A program made the translations under genes and the position numbers. DNA of 64,000 bases from Aquabacter sediminis (GTDB lineage Bacteria; Pseudomonadota; Alphaproteobacteria; Rhizobiales; Xanthobacteraceae). The stretch lies in the NCBI RefSeq assembly GCF_028863665.1, contig NZ_JARBFX010000001.1, forward strand, positions 434,001-498,000, written 5' to 3'. The notes below the pieces were generated by a model. That model was not told where the DNA came from. It saw only the letters and a list, made by a program, of their open reading frames with translations, and searched no databases. This document shows positions 52,710 through 61,899 of the stretch, piece after piece (position 1 is the first letter of the stretch; each line of letters opens with the position of its first letter).

Positions 52710-54167
52710 TTGGCTCCCCCCCTGCCTTTCCTGGAAGAGGCCCGCATCGGCCTGCGCTCCCTAGCCGACCGGGTCGAGGACCTCGCCCGCCCCACCTTGC
52801 GTCTCGGCGTCACTGGCCTTGCCCGCTCCGGAAAGACCATTTTCACCACCGCCCTCATCCAGGCCCTGGTTCAAGGCGGCCGCCTGCCGGTGTTCGAGGC
52901 CATGGCGTCCGGCCGCATCGCCTCTGCGCGCCTGGAGCCCCAGCCGGACGATGCGGTGCCGCGCTTTCCCTTTGAGGACCATATGGGGCGGCTTGCGGCG
53001 CGCGACTGGCCATCGTCCACCACCCGCATCAGCGAATCGCGCCTGTCCATTCGGTATGCGCCCAAGAGGGGGGGCCTGCGCACCCTCACGCTGGACCTGG
53101 TCGACTATCCCGGCGAATGGCTGCTCGACCTGCCCTTGCTGGACAAGAGCTTCGGCGATTTCTGCCGCGAGAGCCTGGCCCTCGCCCGCGCCCCGGCCCG
53201 CCAGGCCCTGGCGCAGGAGATGCTGGCAGGGCTCGCCGCCACCAACCCCTATCTGCCGGCAGACGAAGCCAAGGCGCGGGAGTTGGCCTCCCGCTTCACG
53301 ACCTATCTCTCCGCCTGTCGCAGCGAGCGGGTCGCCATGAGCCTTCTGCCGCCGGGCCGCTTCCTGATGCCGGGCGACCTGGAAGGCTCCCCCGCCTTGA
53401 CCTTCGCGCCCCTCGACATCCCAGCCGGTGCCAGCCTGCCCTCCGGCTCGCTCGCCGCCATGATGGCCCGGCGCTATGAAGCCTATAAGAGCGCGGTGGT
53501 GCGCCCCTTCTTCCGCGACCACTTCGCCCGGCTCGACGCCCAGATCGTGCTGGTGGACCTGCTGGCGGCGCTGAATGCCGGCCCCGCCGCCTTGGCGGAC
53601 CTGGAACGCGCGCTCGATTCCATCCTCGCGGCCTTCCGGGTGGGGCGCAACAGCCTGGTGTCGGCCCTGTTCCGCCCCCGCATCGACAAGGTGCTGTTCG
53701 CCGCCACCAAGGCGGATCATCTCCACCACACCAGCCATGACCGGCTTGAAGCCATTTTGCGGCGGCTGGTGGAGCGCGCCGGGGAGCGGGCGAAGGAGAG
53801 CGGCGCCACCCTCGACGTGGTGGCGCTCGCCGCCATCCGCGCCACGCGGGAGGCGCAGGTGTCGCGGGGCGGGCGGCAGATCCCCGCCATCATCGGCACG
53901 CCCGAGGCCGGGCAATCGGCCGGCGGGCAGGTGTTCGACGGCACCGAGGATGTGGCGCTCTTTCCCGGCGAACTGCCGGAGGCGCCGGACGCACTCTTTT
54001 CCGGCCGCGACGATGCATTTCGCGGGCTTTCCAGTGGCGATCACGGGGATGCGGACTTCCGCTTCCTGAAGTTCCGTCCGCCGCCCGGCCTTGGGATGGC
54101 CACGCCCGTTCCCCATATCCGGTTGGATCGGGCGCTTCAGTTCCTGGTGGGCGACCGGCTGGCGTGA
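52710..54167 (+). CDS. ycjX: YcjX family P-loop protein
   Basis: A 485-residue GTPase/ATPase-like protein of the YcjX (DUF463) family, stress-associated in E. coli. The P-loop GLARSGKTIF is near residue 30, with LDLVDYPGEWLLDLP (a DxPG Walker-B/switch equivalent) near residue 130. The start is a TTG at 52710; the nearest in-frame ATG lies inside the conserved region, so the TTG is preferred. The companion ycjF follows 24 bases downstream. Confidence 0.9.
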   Translation: MAPPLPFLEEARIGLRSLADRVEDLARPTLRLGVTGLARSGKTIFTTALIQALVQGGRLPVFEAMASGRIASARLEPQPDDAVPRFPFEDHMGRLAARDWPSSTTRISESRLSIRYAPKRGGLRTLTLDLVDYPGEWLLDLPLLDKSFGDFCRESLALARAPARQALAQEMLAGLAATNPYLPADEAKARELASRFTTYLSACRSERVAMSLLPPGRFLMPGDLEGSPALTFAPLDIPAGASLPSGSLAAMMARRYEAYKSAVVRPFFRDHFARLDAQIVLVDLLAALNAGPAALADLERALDSILAAFRVGRNSLVSALFRPRIDKVLFAATKADHLHHTSHDRLEAILRRLVERAGERAKESGATLDVVALAAIRATREAQVSRGGRQIPAIIGTPEAGQSAGGQVFDGTEDVALFPGELPEAPDALFSGRDDAFRGLSSGDHGDADFRFLKFRPPPGLGMATPVPHIRLDRALQFLVGDRLA

Positions 54168-54191
54168 GAACGCGCCGATACAGAGGTGGTG

Positions 54192-55229
54192 ATGGCGGTA
54201 GCTGACGAAGACGGGCGGGCAAGGGCAGGATTGCGGCCGCAGGTTTTTCGCCTGGACGAGGCGGGCATTACCCTCGCCCCCGAGCCGGAGGTGCCTGAGG
54301 CGGCGCTTGTGCCGGTGCCGCCGCCCCGCACGAGGGGCATCAGCCTCGGCGGCCTGTTCTGGACCGCGCTGGGCGGCCTGGTCAGCCTGGGCGCCGGATT
54401 GGCGGTCACGCGGCTGGTGGAGGACCTGTTCTCCCATTCGGAGTGGCTCGGCTATACGGGCCTTGGCTTTGCCGCGCTGCTCGCCTTTGCGTTGATCGCC
54501 ATCATCGTCCGCGAAGGCGCGGCGCTGATGCGCCTCTCCAGCCTTGACCGGCTGCGTGAGGCTGCCGTCAACGCCATCGCCGCCGATGACCGCAAGCAGG
54601 CGGAAGCCCTCACGCGCGATCTGCTCGCCTTGTCCGCCGACATGCCGGCACTGGCCCGTTCGCGGGCTGAACTCTCGTCCCATCTCGGCGCCATCATTGA
54701 TGGCGCCGACCTTGTGCGCCTCACCGAGCGCAGTCTCATGGCGCCCCTGGACAGCCAGGCAAAGCAGATGGTGTCGGACGCGGCCAAGCGCGTGTCCGTG
54801 GTCACCGCCGTCTCGCCCCGCGCGGCGGTAGACCTGCTGTTCGTGCTCTATACGGCCCTCGGCCTCGTGCGGCGCCTGTCCCAGCTATATGGCGGGCGGC
54901 CGGGGACGCTCGGCATGCTGCGCCTCATCCGCCACGTGGTGAGCCATCTGGCGGTCACTGGAGGCATGGCGGCCGGCGACAGCCTGGTGCAGCAGGTTGT
55001 GGGCCATGGATTGGCCGCGCGCCTCTCCGCGCGGTTGGGCGAGGGCGTGGTGAATGGTCTTTTGACCGCCCGCCTCGGTCTTGCGGCCATTGCGGTCACG
55101 CGCCCCCTGCCCTTCGCCGCCCTGCCCGCCCCGCGCCTCGCGGATGTGGCGGCGGGCCTCCTGCGCAAGGCCGAGGAGGAGCAGGCTCAGGCGGGCAGCA
55201 AGCGGCTCGGCAAGGCAGAAGGCGCATAA
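54192..55229 (+). CDS. ycjF: YcjF-like membrane protein (TIGR01620/DUF697)
   Basis: A 345-residue inner-membrane protein with two N-terminal membrane segments (about 50-110: GGLFWTALGGLVSLGAGLAV; YTGLGFAALLAFALIAIIV) and a cytosolic helical domain (SSLDRLREAAVNAIAADDRKQAEALTRDLLALS) followed by a hydrophobic DUF697 part. It normally pairs with YcjX. The ATG at 54192 follows GTG codons at 54186 and 54189 that could also be used. Its 3' end overlaps the convergent next gene by 43 bases. Confidence 0.87.
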   Translation: MAVADEDGRARAGLRPQVFRLDEAGITLAPEPEVPEAALVPVPPPRTRGISLGGLFWTALGGLVSLGAGLAVTRLVEDLFSHSEWLGYTGLGFAALLAFALIAIIVREGAALMRLSSLDRLREAAVNAIAADDRKQAEALTRDLLALSADMPALARSRAELSSHLGAIIDGADLVRLTERSLMAPLDSQAKQMVSDAAKRVSVVTAVSPRAAVDLLFVLYTALGLVRRLSQLYGGRPGTLGMLRLIRHVVSHLAVTGGMAAGDSLVQQVVGHGLAARLSARLGEGVVNGLLTARLGLAAIAVTRPLPFAALPAPRLADVAAGLLRKAEEEQAQAGSKRLGKAEGA

Positions 55230-55777
55230 CGCACCGGCTGGTTCCGCCACAGCATCTCCGCCACCGGCCAGCCCAGCAGCAGGGACAGGATCACCACCAC
55301 AGCCGCCACGGCCCATTGGCTCGCCAGGGCGACGGTGGCCAGCACGGCCAGAAGGCCCGCCATGGTGAAGGTGGTCAGACCCGCCATGAGCCACCAGCGC
55401 CACGGCGGCAGGCCGCCGAGGAACGTGATGCCGGCCGCATGGGGTTCCAGGCCCGCATGTACCGCCCGGATGAAAGGCAGAAATTGCGCCCGATGATCCT
55501 GCACCTGTGTCACCGAGGTGCGGCTGAGGGAACCGATGCGCAAGGTCTCCCCGGACCGGGCCGTGAGACGCATCTCATACATGGGGGACGCCAACTGGCC
55601 AGGACTGTAGACGAGGCGCACCTTGGTCACGTCGGCAAGGGCCAGCCTGCCCGAGCGCGCGCCCACATCCCATTCCAGCACGCCGTCCCGCAGCCGGAAG
55701 CGGGAACCCGGCCCGATCATCCTGCTGCGATAGGCATAGGTCAGCGCGCCCGCATCGTCCTCTTCGACCTTGCTCAT
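55187..55777 (-). CDS. Membrane protein of unknown function
   Basis: A 196-residue protein. The first ~115 residues are soluble and beta-rich (SRFRLRDGVLEWDVGARSG; LTARSGETLRIGSLSRTS), a PH-like appearance, and two membrane segments follow (WWLMAGLTTFTMAGLLAVLATVALA; AAVVVILSLLLGWPVAEML). I do not recognise the family beyond this. It is transcribed convergently to ycjF and overlaps its end by 43 bases. Confidence 0.7.
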   Translation of the reverse strand: MSKVEEDDAGALTYAYRSRMIGPGSRFRLRDGVLEWDVGARSGRLALADVTKVRLVYSPGQLASPMYEMRLTARSGETLRIGSLSRTSVTQVQDHRAQFLPFIRAVHAGLEPHAAGITFLGGLPPWRWWLMAGLTTFTMAGLLAVLATVALASQWAVAAVVVILSLLLGWPVAEMLWRNQPVRYAPSALPSRLLPA

Positions 55778-55852
55778 CCGATGCGCCGGCTCCCTTCGCC
55801 ACAGGCTCCTCCCTTAAGGGAGAGGCGCGCCGCTGACAAATCGCGGGCCACC

Positions 55853-56338
55853 TCAAGCGGAGGCGTGGGCACAAACATCCGGCTTCACGTCGACAAGAGG
55901 CGTCCCGTCGAGGCAGTCGAGGCCGCGCACCAGCAGATGCGTTCCCTCTACCCCGACCAGCTGCACCACGGACGAGGCGATGGGGTTCGGCCGTACCGGC
56001 GAGCGTAGCGAAAACGTGCCGGCCAGCTTGCCGCTATGGCCGGGACTCTGGAGCACCAGGTCGCGGCGGGCCTCGTGCATCCAATAGAGCACCTGGAGGC
56101 GCGGCTTGTCGGCGACGCCCTCCAGCGCCTCACCCCAGCGCGGATCGATCTCCAGACGGCAGACGGGGCCGGCGAGCGGATCGCCCCGGCGGGGACATTC
56201 CGAGCGGCGCGTCCAGGGCGTGCGGATGCGGCCGATGAAATAGAGGCCGGCATCGAAGGCCCGCGGCAGTTCCACCTTCACCTCGCCGGCGCGCATGCCC
56301 TCTTCCAGAATGTCCGTTTCCATCGCCGCGCCACTCAT
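55853..56338 (-). CDS. trmO: tRNA (N6-threonylcarbamoyladenosine-N6)-methyltransferase TrmO (TsaA family)
   Basis: A 161-residue TsaA/YaeB-like beta-barrel methyltransferase that methylates ct6A37 of tRNA. Family segments are FIGRIRTPWTRRSECPRRGD and the YWMHEARRDLVLQSP, FSLRSPVRPNPIASSVVQL region. The Cys-Pro and the SPVRPNPI motif are conserved. It is in the reverse direction, divergent from mazG. An ATG six codons later is possible. Confidence 0.85.
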   Translation of the reverse strand: MSGAAMETDILEEGMRAGEVKVELPRAFDAGLYFIGRIRTPWTRRSECPRRGDPLAGPVCRLEIDPRWGEALEGVADKPRLQVLYWMHEARRDLVLQSPGHSGKLAGTFSLRSPVRPNPIASSVVQLVGVEGTHLLVRGLDCLDGTPLVDVKPDVCAHASA

Positions 56339-56423
56339 GCCTTGTCCTCCGTGCCGGGGGCATCATAAACCACAGCGCACGCCTGCCGAGGCCCCTCGCC
56401 GCGGCAAAACACCGGAGCTTGCC

Positions 56424-57251
56424 ATGCAGCCGTCCCGCGACATCAGCCGTCTCATCGAGATCATGGCGCGGCTGCGCACGCCCGGCACGGGCTGCCCCTG
56501 GGACCTGGAGCAGGACTTCTCCACCATCGCCCCCTACACAATCGAGGAGGCCTATGAGGTGGCCGACGCCATCGCGCGCGGCGACAAGGCGGACCTCGCG
56601 GACGAACTGGGCGACCTGCTGCTTCAGGTGGTCTTCCATGCCCGGCTCGGCCAGGAGGAAGGCAGCTTCGAGTTCGGCGATGTGGTGGAGGCGATCACCA
56701 CCAAGCTCATCCGCCGCCATCCCCATGTGTTCGGCGAGGCCCGTGACCTGCCGCCGGACGTGGTCAAGGCCATGTGGGGGCAGATCAAGGCGCAGGAGAA
56801 GGCCGAGAAGGCGCAGCGTCGCATCGCCGCCGGACTGCCCGCCGAGCCCCCCGCCCGCATCCTGGATGGCATCCCGGTGGGCATGACAGCCCTCACCCGC
56901 GCGCTGAAGCTGCAGGAGAAGGCGGGCAAGGTGGGCTTCGACTGGAACGATGTCCGCCAGGTGCTGGCCAAGATCCGAGAGGAGACCGAAGAGGTGGAGG
57001 AAGCGCTCGACGCCGAGGACCACCAGGGTCTTCAAGGAGAAGTGGGGGACCTGCTCTTCGCCGTGGTGAACCTTGCCCGCCACGCCGGGGTGGATCCCGA
57101 GGCCGCCTTGCGGGCCACCAATGAGAAGTTCACCCGCCGCTTCGGCCATGTGGAGGACAACCTCGCCGCGAAGGGGCGCCGCCCCGACGAGGCGAGCCTC
57201 GATGAGATGGAGGCCCTTTGGGTGGAGGCGAAGGGCCTGGAGCGGCCCTGA
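56424..57251 (+). CDS. mazG: Nucleoside triphosphate pyrophosphohydrolase MazG
   Basis: A 275-residue MazG that hydrolyses NTPs and dNTPs to monophosphates. It shows two MazG repeats with metal-binding EExxE motifs (TIEEAYEVADAI with ADELGDLLLQVVFHA, and a second EEVEEALDAED with QGEVGDLLFAVVNLAR). The N-terminus LIEIMARLRTPGTGCPWD is typical. The start at 56424 fits; a longer frame overlaps trmO. The order with hflX and hfq is common in alphaproteobacteria. Confidence 0.95.
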   Translation: MQPSRDISRLIEIMARLRTPGTGCPWDLEQDFSTIAPYTIEEAYEVADAIARGDKADLADELGDLLLQVVFHARLGQEEGSFEFGDVVEAITTKLIRRHPHVFGEARDLPPDVVKAMWGQIKAQEKAEKAQRRIAAGLPAEPPARILDGIPVGMTALTRALKLQEKAGKVGFDWNDVRQVLAKIREETEEVEEALDAEDHQGLQGEVGDLLFAVVNLARHAGVDPEAALRATNEKFTRRFGHVEDNLAAKGRRPDEASLDEMEALWVEAKGLERP

Positions 57252-57352
57252 ACGCTCCCGGCAAAAAGTGCAGGCCGCATGTCGGCGCAATGGCGTCTGC
57301 CGCGTTCTTGGGGCATGGCCGCTAAAGGCCCACCCCAAGAGGAGACGAGACG

Positions 57353-57775
57353 ATGCGCGTGATGGTGATCGTGAAGGCGACGGGGGACAGCGAAGCCGGC
57401 CGCCTGCCCGCGCCCGAACTGCTTGAAGCCATGATGGCCTTCAACGAGGAACTCGTGAAGGCCGGCTTGATGCTGGCGGGCGAGGGCCTCAAGCCCTCCT
57501 CCGCCGGCAAGCGCGTCGCCTTCGACGGGGCGAGCCGCACGGTCCTGGATGGCCCCTTCGCCGAGACCAAGGAACTGATCGCCGGCTACTGGCTCTGGCA
57601 GGTGAAGGACATGGAGGAGGCCGTCGCCTGGGTGAAGCGCTGCCCCAACCCCATGCCGGGACCCAGCGAGATCGAGATTCGCCCGCTCTACGAGATGGAC
57701 GACTTCGCCGAAGTGGCCACCCCCGAGGTGGCGGCAAGCGAAGCGCGTTTGCGGGAAAAGCTGGGCGGCGCCTGA
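57353..57775 (+). CDS. DGPF/YCII domain protein
   Basis: A 140-residue ferredoxin-fold protein of the DGPF/YCII family. The family name motif is visible as LDGPFAETKELIAGYWLWQV, followed by RCPNPMPGPSEIEIRPLYE. Function is not established; relatives sometimes accompany ECF sigma factors, but none is here. A GAGGAGACGAGACG stretch before the ATG gives a good ribosome binding site. Confidence 0.85.
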   Translation: MRVMVIVKATGDSEAGRLPAPELLEAMMAFNEELVKAGLMLAGEGLKPSSAGKRVAFDGASRTVLDGPFAETKELIAGYWLWQVKDMEEAVAWVKRCPNPMPGPSEIEIRPLYEMDDFAEVATPEVAASEARLREKLGGA

Positions 57776-57814
57776 ACGCTTTTGGCGGCCGGTCGGCGGG
57801 GACCTGCCCCGCCC

Positions 57815-59191
57815 TCAGGCCTCATGCACCCGGTCTGGGCCAAAGCGGCGCGTGACCAGAGGCGCGCGTTCCGGCAGGATGCGCAGCGCCACCCGCATGA
57901 CGCCATCTGCGTCGGTGTGACGTTCCAGCACCTCGCCATGGCGATAAAGCCAGCCAAGGCCCTCGCCATCCTCCGGCGCCAGCGTCACGTCCAAGGTGAC
58001 ACGGCCAGCGGTGATATGGCCCTCCACCAGGTCCAGAAGCGGACCGGTCCCCTCGCCGGTGAGGGCGGAGACCAGGACCGGCTGGTGGCCCTCCTCGGCG
58101 CGGACAGCGACATTGAAGATGCGCTCGCGCTCCTCGTCCGGCAAAGCGTCGATCTTGTTCCAGACCTCGATCACCCGTCCGCCGCTCTCCGCATCGATGC
58201 CGAGATCGGCGAGCACATCCTTCACATCCTCCGCCTGGGCGTCGGTGTCGGGATGGGAGATGTCGCGCACATGCAGCACCACGTCGGCCTCGATCACCTC
58301 TTCCAGCGTGGCGCGGAAGGCGGCAACGAGCTGGGTGGGCAGCTCCGAGATGAAGCCCACGGTGTCGGACAGAATGATGCGCGTGCCGTGCGGCAGGTCC
58401 ACGGCGCGCAAGGTGGGGTCGAGGGTGGCAAAGAGCAGGTCCTGCGCCATCACCTCCGCCTTGGTGAGGCGGTTGAAGAGCGTGGACTTTCCGGCGTTCG
58501 TGTAGCCCACCAGAGCCACCACCGGATAAGGCACGCGCTTGCGGCTGGTGCGATGCAAGGCGCGGGTGCGCTTGACCTGCTCCAGGTCCTTCTCGATGCG
58601 GATGATGCGCTCGCCGATCTGGCGGCGGTCGGCCTCGATCTGCGTCTCGCCCGGTCCACCCAGGAAGCCGAAGCCGCCGCGCTGGCGTTCCAGATGGGTC
58701 CAGGAGCGCACGAGGCGTGAGCGCTGGTAATTCAGGTGCGCCAGTTCCACCTGGAGCGCGCCCTCCTTGGTCCGCGCCCGGCGGCCGAAGATTTCCAGAA
58801 TCAGCGCCGTGCGATCCACAACCTTGGTGGACCAGGCCTTTTCCAGATTGCGCTGCTGCACCGGAGACAAGGCCGCATCGAAGAAGACGAGGCCGATGTC
58901 CTCGGCCGCGACGATGCCGGCGATCTCTTCCACCTTTCCAGAGCCCAGATAGGTGGCGGGCTTCACCTCGGCCAGCGGCACGAGTCCCCGGTAGACCACC
59001 TCAAGCTCGATGGCGAGGGCGAGGCCCACGGCCTCTTCGAGACGCGCTTCCGGAGTGCGCCGCTCGGCCAGGCCGCGCGGCGCTCGCTTGCTGAAATAGG
59101 GCGTTACGACGGCGCACCGGGTAGGCGGGGCCTGTCGATCGACACCTTTTCCGCCGACGCCCGGAGCGCCTTTAGCGGTTCCAAATTCCAA
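57815..59191 (-). CDS. hflX: GTPase HflX
   Basis: A 458-residue HflX, a GTPase that splits or rescues stalled 70S ribosomes under stress. The N-terminal HflX domain holds [14 protein letters not shown] and [22 protein letters not shown] (then [18 protein letters not shown]); the GTPase G1 is [13 protein letters not shown], with G3 DTVGF and G4 NKID. The start is uncertain: a TTG at 59191 is used, and a GTG shortly inside is possible. It follows hfq on the same strand by 6 bases. Confidence 0.93.
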   Translation of the reverse strand: MEFGTAKGAPGVGGKGVDRQAPPTRCAVVTPYFSKRAPRGLAERRTPEARLEEAVGLALAIELEVVYRGLVPLAEVKPATYLGSGKVEEIAGIVAAEDIGLVFFDAALSPVQQRNLEKAWSTKVVDRTALILEIFGRRARTKEGALQVELAHLNYQRSRLVRSWTHLERQRGGFGFLGGPGETQIEADRRQIGERIIRIEKDLEQVKRTRALHRTSRKRVPYPVVALVGYTNAGKSTLFNRLTKAEVMAQDLLFATLDPTLRAVDLPHGTRIILSDTVGFISELPTQLVAAFRATLEEVIEADVVLHVRDISHPDTDAQAEDVKDVLADLGIDAESGGRVIEVWNKIDALPDEERERIFNVAVRAEEGHQPVLVSALTGEGTGPLLDLVEGHITAGRVTLDVTLAPEDGEGLGWLYRHGEVLERHTDADGVMRVALRILPERAPLVTRRFGPDRVHEA

Positions 59192-59197
59192 TGCGTG

Positions 59198-59449
59198 TTA
59201 CGCCTTCTCCGTGTCGTCCGTCGGGTCGAACAACTGAACCGGGTGTCCGGGCATGATGGTGGAGATGGCGTGCTTGTAAACAAGCTGCGAGTGGCCATCG
59301 CGCCGCAGCAACACGCAGAAATTGTCGAACCAGGTCACGACACCCTGAAGCTTGACGCCATTCACCAGGAAGATGGTGAGGGGTGTCTTGTTCTTGCGGA
59401 CGTGGTTGAGAAACGTGTCCTGAAGATTTTGTGTGCGTTCCGCCGCCAT
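59198..59449 (-). CDS. hfq: RNA chaperone Hfq
   Basis: An 83-residue Sm-like RNA chaperone that helps small RNAs pair with mRNAs. The Sm1 motif is [21 protein letters not shown] and the Sm2 motif is [10 protein letters not shown]. The N-terminus [19 protein letters not shown] is typical for alphaproteobacteria. The start at 59449 is the conserved one; the frame can be extended to 59554 but without support. It is cotranscribed with hflX. Confidence 0.97.
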   Translation of the reverse strand: MAAERTQNLQDTFLNHVRKNKTPLTIFLVNGVKLQGVVTWFDNFCVLLRRDGHSQLVYKHAISTIMPGHPVQLFDPTDDTEKA

Positions 59450-59596
59450 TTTCGTGTCCGTTTCTTCGGCGTTGCCCCACCCTGCCCGAGGCCGGGAGCC
59501 GGCTTCGAAGCGAGCGGGAATTGATAAGCTAAAATGGCACAGGGAAAATTGCACGCAACAGTATTTTGCTTCGCAGCATGCCCATGATGCAGCGCA

Positions 59597-60457
59597 TCAG
59601 GCGGAAGTCTCTGCAAAACGGTAGAATTCCTCCCGCAACCGCCGCGCCACGGGACCCGGCTTGCCATCCCCCACCAAGGCACCATCCAGCTTCACGACCG
59701 GCACGACGATATTGGAGGCCGAGGTGAAGAAGGCTTCCCGTGCTGCACGCGCCTCCTCAAGCGTGAAGGCCCGCTCGTCCAGCTTGAGCCCGGCCGCGGC
59801 CAGAATGTCCAGGATCACCGCGCGGGTGATCCCGCGCAGAATGCCGTGCTCCGCCGGCCGGGTGACCACCGTGCCATCGGCTGTGACGATCCAGGCATTG
59901 GTGGAGGAGCCTTCGGTCACATGGCCCGTGGCATCCACAAACCAAGCCTCTTTCGCGCCCGCTTCCTTGGCGGCCTGCTTGGCGAGTACGTTCGGCAAGA
60001 GGCCCACCGTCTTGATGTCCACCCGCTCCCAGCGATTGTCAGGCACGGTGATGACGCTCACCCCGGACTCTGCCGCCTTGTCGCGCTTAGCCGGGTCCGC
60101 GGAGCGTGACGTCACCACCAGCGAAGCCGGGATGGGCGTGTCGGGAAAGCCGTGGTCGCGGCGCGCGATACCGCGCGTGACCTGGAGATAGACAATGCCA
60201 TCGCGAACGCGATTGCGCCGCACCGTCTCGCGCAACACCACCGACAGGGCGGCGCGCGTCATGGGAGGCGTGATGCGCAATTCGGAGAGCGAGCGATCCA
60301 GCCGGTCGAGGTGGCGGCGCTCGTCGATCAACCGACCGGCGCGGACCTCGCAGACCTCATAGACGCCGTCCGCGAACTGAAAGCCGCGATCCTCCACATG
60401 AATGGTGGCGTCGCGATGGGGCACATACTGGCCGTTTACATAGGCAATGCGGGACAT
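59597..60457 (-). CDS. dat: D-amino-acid transaminase (class IV aminotransferase)
   Basis: A 286-residue fold-type IV PLP enzyme. The opening YVNGQYVPHRDATIHVEDRGFQFADGVYE, the lysine in DIKTVGLLPNVLAKQ and the phosphate-loop TEGSSTNAWIV match D-alanine aminotransferases, which make D-glutamate or D-alanine for the cell wall. Substrate preference against branched-chain aminotransferase is a family inference. The start at 60457 fits; five more codons are possible. It sits between trkH and hfq. Confidence 0.9.
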   Translation of the reverse strand: MSRIAYVNGQYVPHRDATIHVEDRGFQFADGVYEVCEVRAGRLIDERRHLDRLDRSLSELRITPPMTRAALSVVLRETVRRNRVRDGIVYLQVTRGIARRDHGFPDTPIPASLVVTSRSADPAKRDKAAESGVSVITVPDNRWERVDIKTVGLLPNVLAKQAAKEAGAKEAWFVDATGHVTEGSSTNAWIVTADGTVVTRPAEHGILRGITRAVILDILAAAGLKLDERAFTLEEARAAREAFFTSASNIVVPVVKLDGALVGDGKPGPVARRLREEFYRFAETSA

Positions 60458-60468
60458 GGGGTGGGGAC

Positions 60469-61887
60469 TCACTTGCGCCAGACGGCGAGATGAAGCAGCA
60501 CGAAAAGACCGACGGTTTCGAGACGCCCGGCCACCATGGCGAAGGCCGCCGCCAGCATGGACCAGGCCGGCAAGGCGGCAATGGGCGGCCAGCCCGCGCC
60601 GGAGGCATCATAGAGGGGGCCGGTATTGGTGAGCGCCGCCACCGCGCCCGTCAATGCGGCTTCGAACGAAGGCATGGACGTGCTCATGAGGATGAGCACG
60701 CCCGCGAGCGCGCAGACCACTGCCAGAAGCGTCACCCAGATGCCCCGCATGGCCGATCCGACGCCGCCCTCCCCCGTGCGCACCGGCTGCACCAGGTTGG
60801 GCGACAAAAGCCGCAGGAGATCGCCTTGCGCGCGCAGCACGAGGGCGCGGATCCGGAAAATCTTGAGGCCCGCCGCCACGGACAACGCCCCGCCCCCGAC
60901 CAGGGCCAGGATGAGCTGAAGCGAACGGGGAATCTCTTCATAGGTATCCGGCTCGGGCGGGATGCCGCTTGTGGAGATCAGGGAGGCCGCTGCGAAGAGA
61001 CCGGAATTGATCGCCTCGCCGGCGGGGATAATGGACGGCAGGCGGTAGATGATCACGGCGAGAAGCGTGCCGGCCACCGCCCAGTAGCCCAGCAGCAGCA
61101 GGCTCTCGGACTGTTCGGGCGCCGCATGGATGCGCCGGCCGACCAGCGCCTTGTGCCAGCGCACCGAAGTGGCCGCCCACAGAAGGAAAGGCATCAGCAC
61201 CCAGCGGGTGCCCGCTCCGCCCCGGATCGCCTCGACAGCCTCGGGCGGCAGGTGCGCGCCGGCCGAGGTGACCGCGCTGGCGAGGCAGAAGGCCACGTAG
61301 GGGCCGTGGCCGCTCAGCAACATGGCCAGGAAGGCGATGCCGGTGGCGCCGGCATAAAGGGGAGTGACCTCCTTCAGCGCCGCCAACGTCTCCACCGCCT
61401 GAACCGCATCGAGCGCATGGGCAGCCCGGTTGGGCAGGCCTCCGATGGAGGCGGGCGCGAGCACCGCGATGGCGCACACAATGGTCAGCAGGCCGCCACA
61501 CCATTGCAAGAGCGCGAACCAGGCGAACAGGCTGCGCGGCCCCCGCTCCACCATGCTGAAGCCCGTCGTGGTGAAAGCGGAAAGCGCCTCGAACCAAGCC
61601 TGACCCAAAGGCAGGTCGGCGGCATAGGCGATGACGGGCGACGCCACCAGCGGGATCAGAACCCACAGGCTGGCGAGCGCCACGAAAACCTGGAAGCGCC
61701 GCAGCCGTCCGCCAAGGCCGGCGCTGGCAAAGCGCATGGCGCCCGCCAGGAAGATGCAGCCGAGCGCGGTGGCGAGGAAAGCGGGCGCCAGCCCTTCGCC
61801 CCAACGTGCCGAGACCAAAGCGGGCAAGAGGCTCGCGAGGCCGGTCCATGCCAGCGCCACGGCGAGGAGGCGGACAATGGAGGCCAT
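60469..61887 (-). CDS. trkH: TrkH family potassium uptake protein
   Basis: A 472-residue integral membrane potassium transporter with four P-loop repeats, visible as hydrophobic runs with filter segments such as SAFTTTGFSMVERG and AASLISTSGIPPE near their ends. It works with the cytosolic TrkA regulator encoded immediately upstream on the same strand, 12 bases away. It is followed by the aminotransferase and hfq genes. Confidence 0.92.
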   Translation of the reverse strand: MASIVRLLAVALAWTGLASLLPALVSARWGEGLAPAFLATALGCIFLAGAMRFASAGLGGRLRRFQVFVALASLWVLIPLVASPVIAYAADLPLGQAWFEALSAFTTTGFSMVERGPRSLFAWFALLQWCGGLLTIVCAIAVLAPASIGGLPNRAAHALDAVQAVETLAALKEVTPLYAGATGIAFLAMLLSGHGPYVAFCLASAVTSAGAHLPPEAVEAIRGGAGTRWVLMPFLLWAATSVRWHKALVGRRIHAAPEQSESLLLLGYWAVAGTLLAVIIYRLPSIIPAGEAINSGLFAAASLISTSGIPPEPDTYEEIPRSLQLILALVGGGALSVAAGLKIFRIRALVLRAQGDLLRLLSPNLVQPVRTGEGGVGSAMRGIWVTLLAVVCALAGVLILMSTSMPSFEAALTGAVAALTNTGPLYDASGAGWPPIAALPAWSMLAAAFAMVAGRLETVGLFVLLHLAVWRK

Positions 61888-61899
61888 GGGGGATCGCGC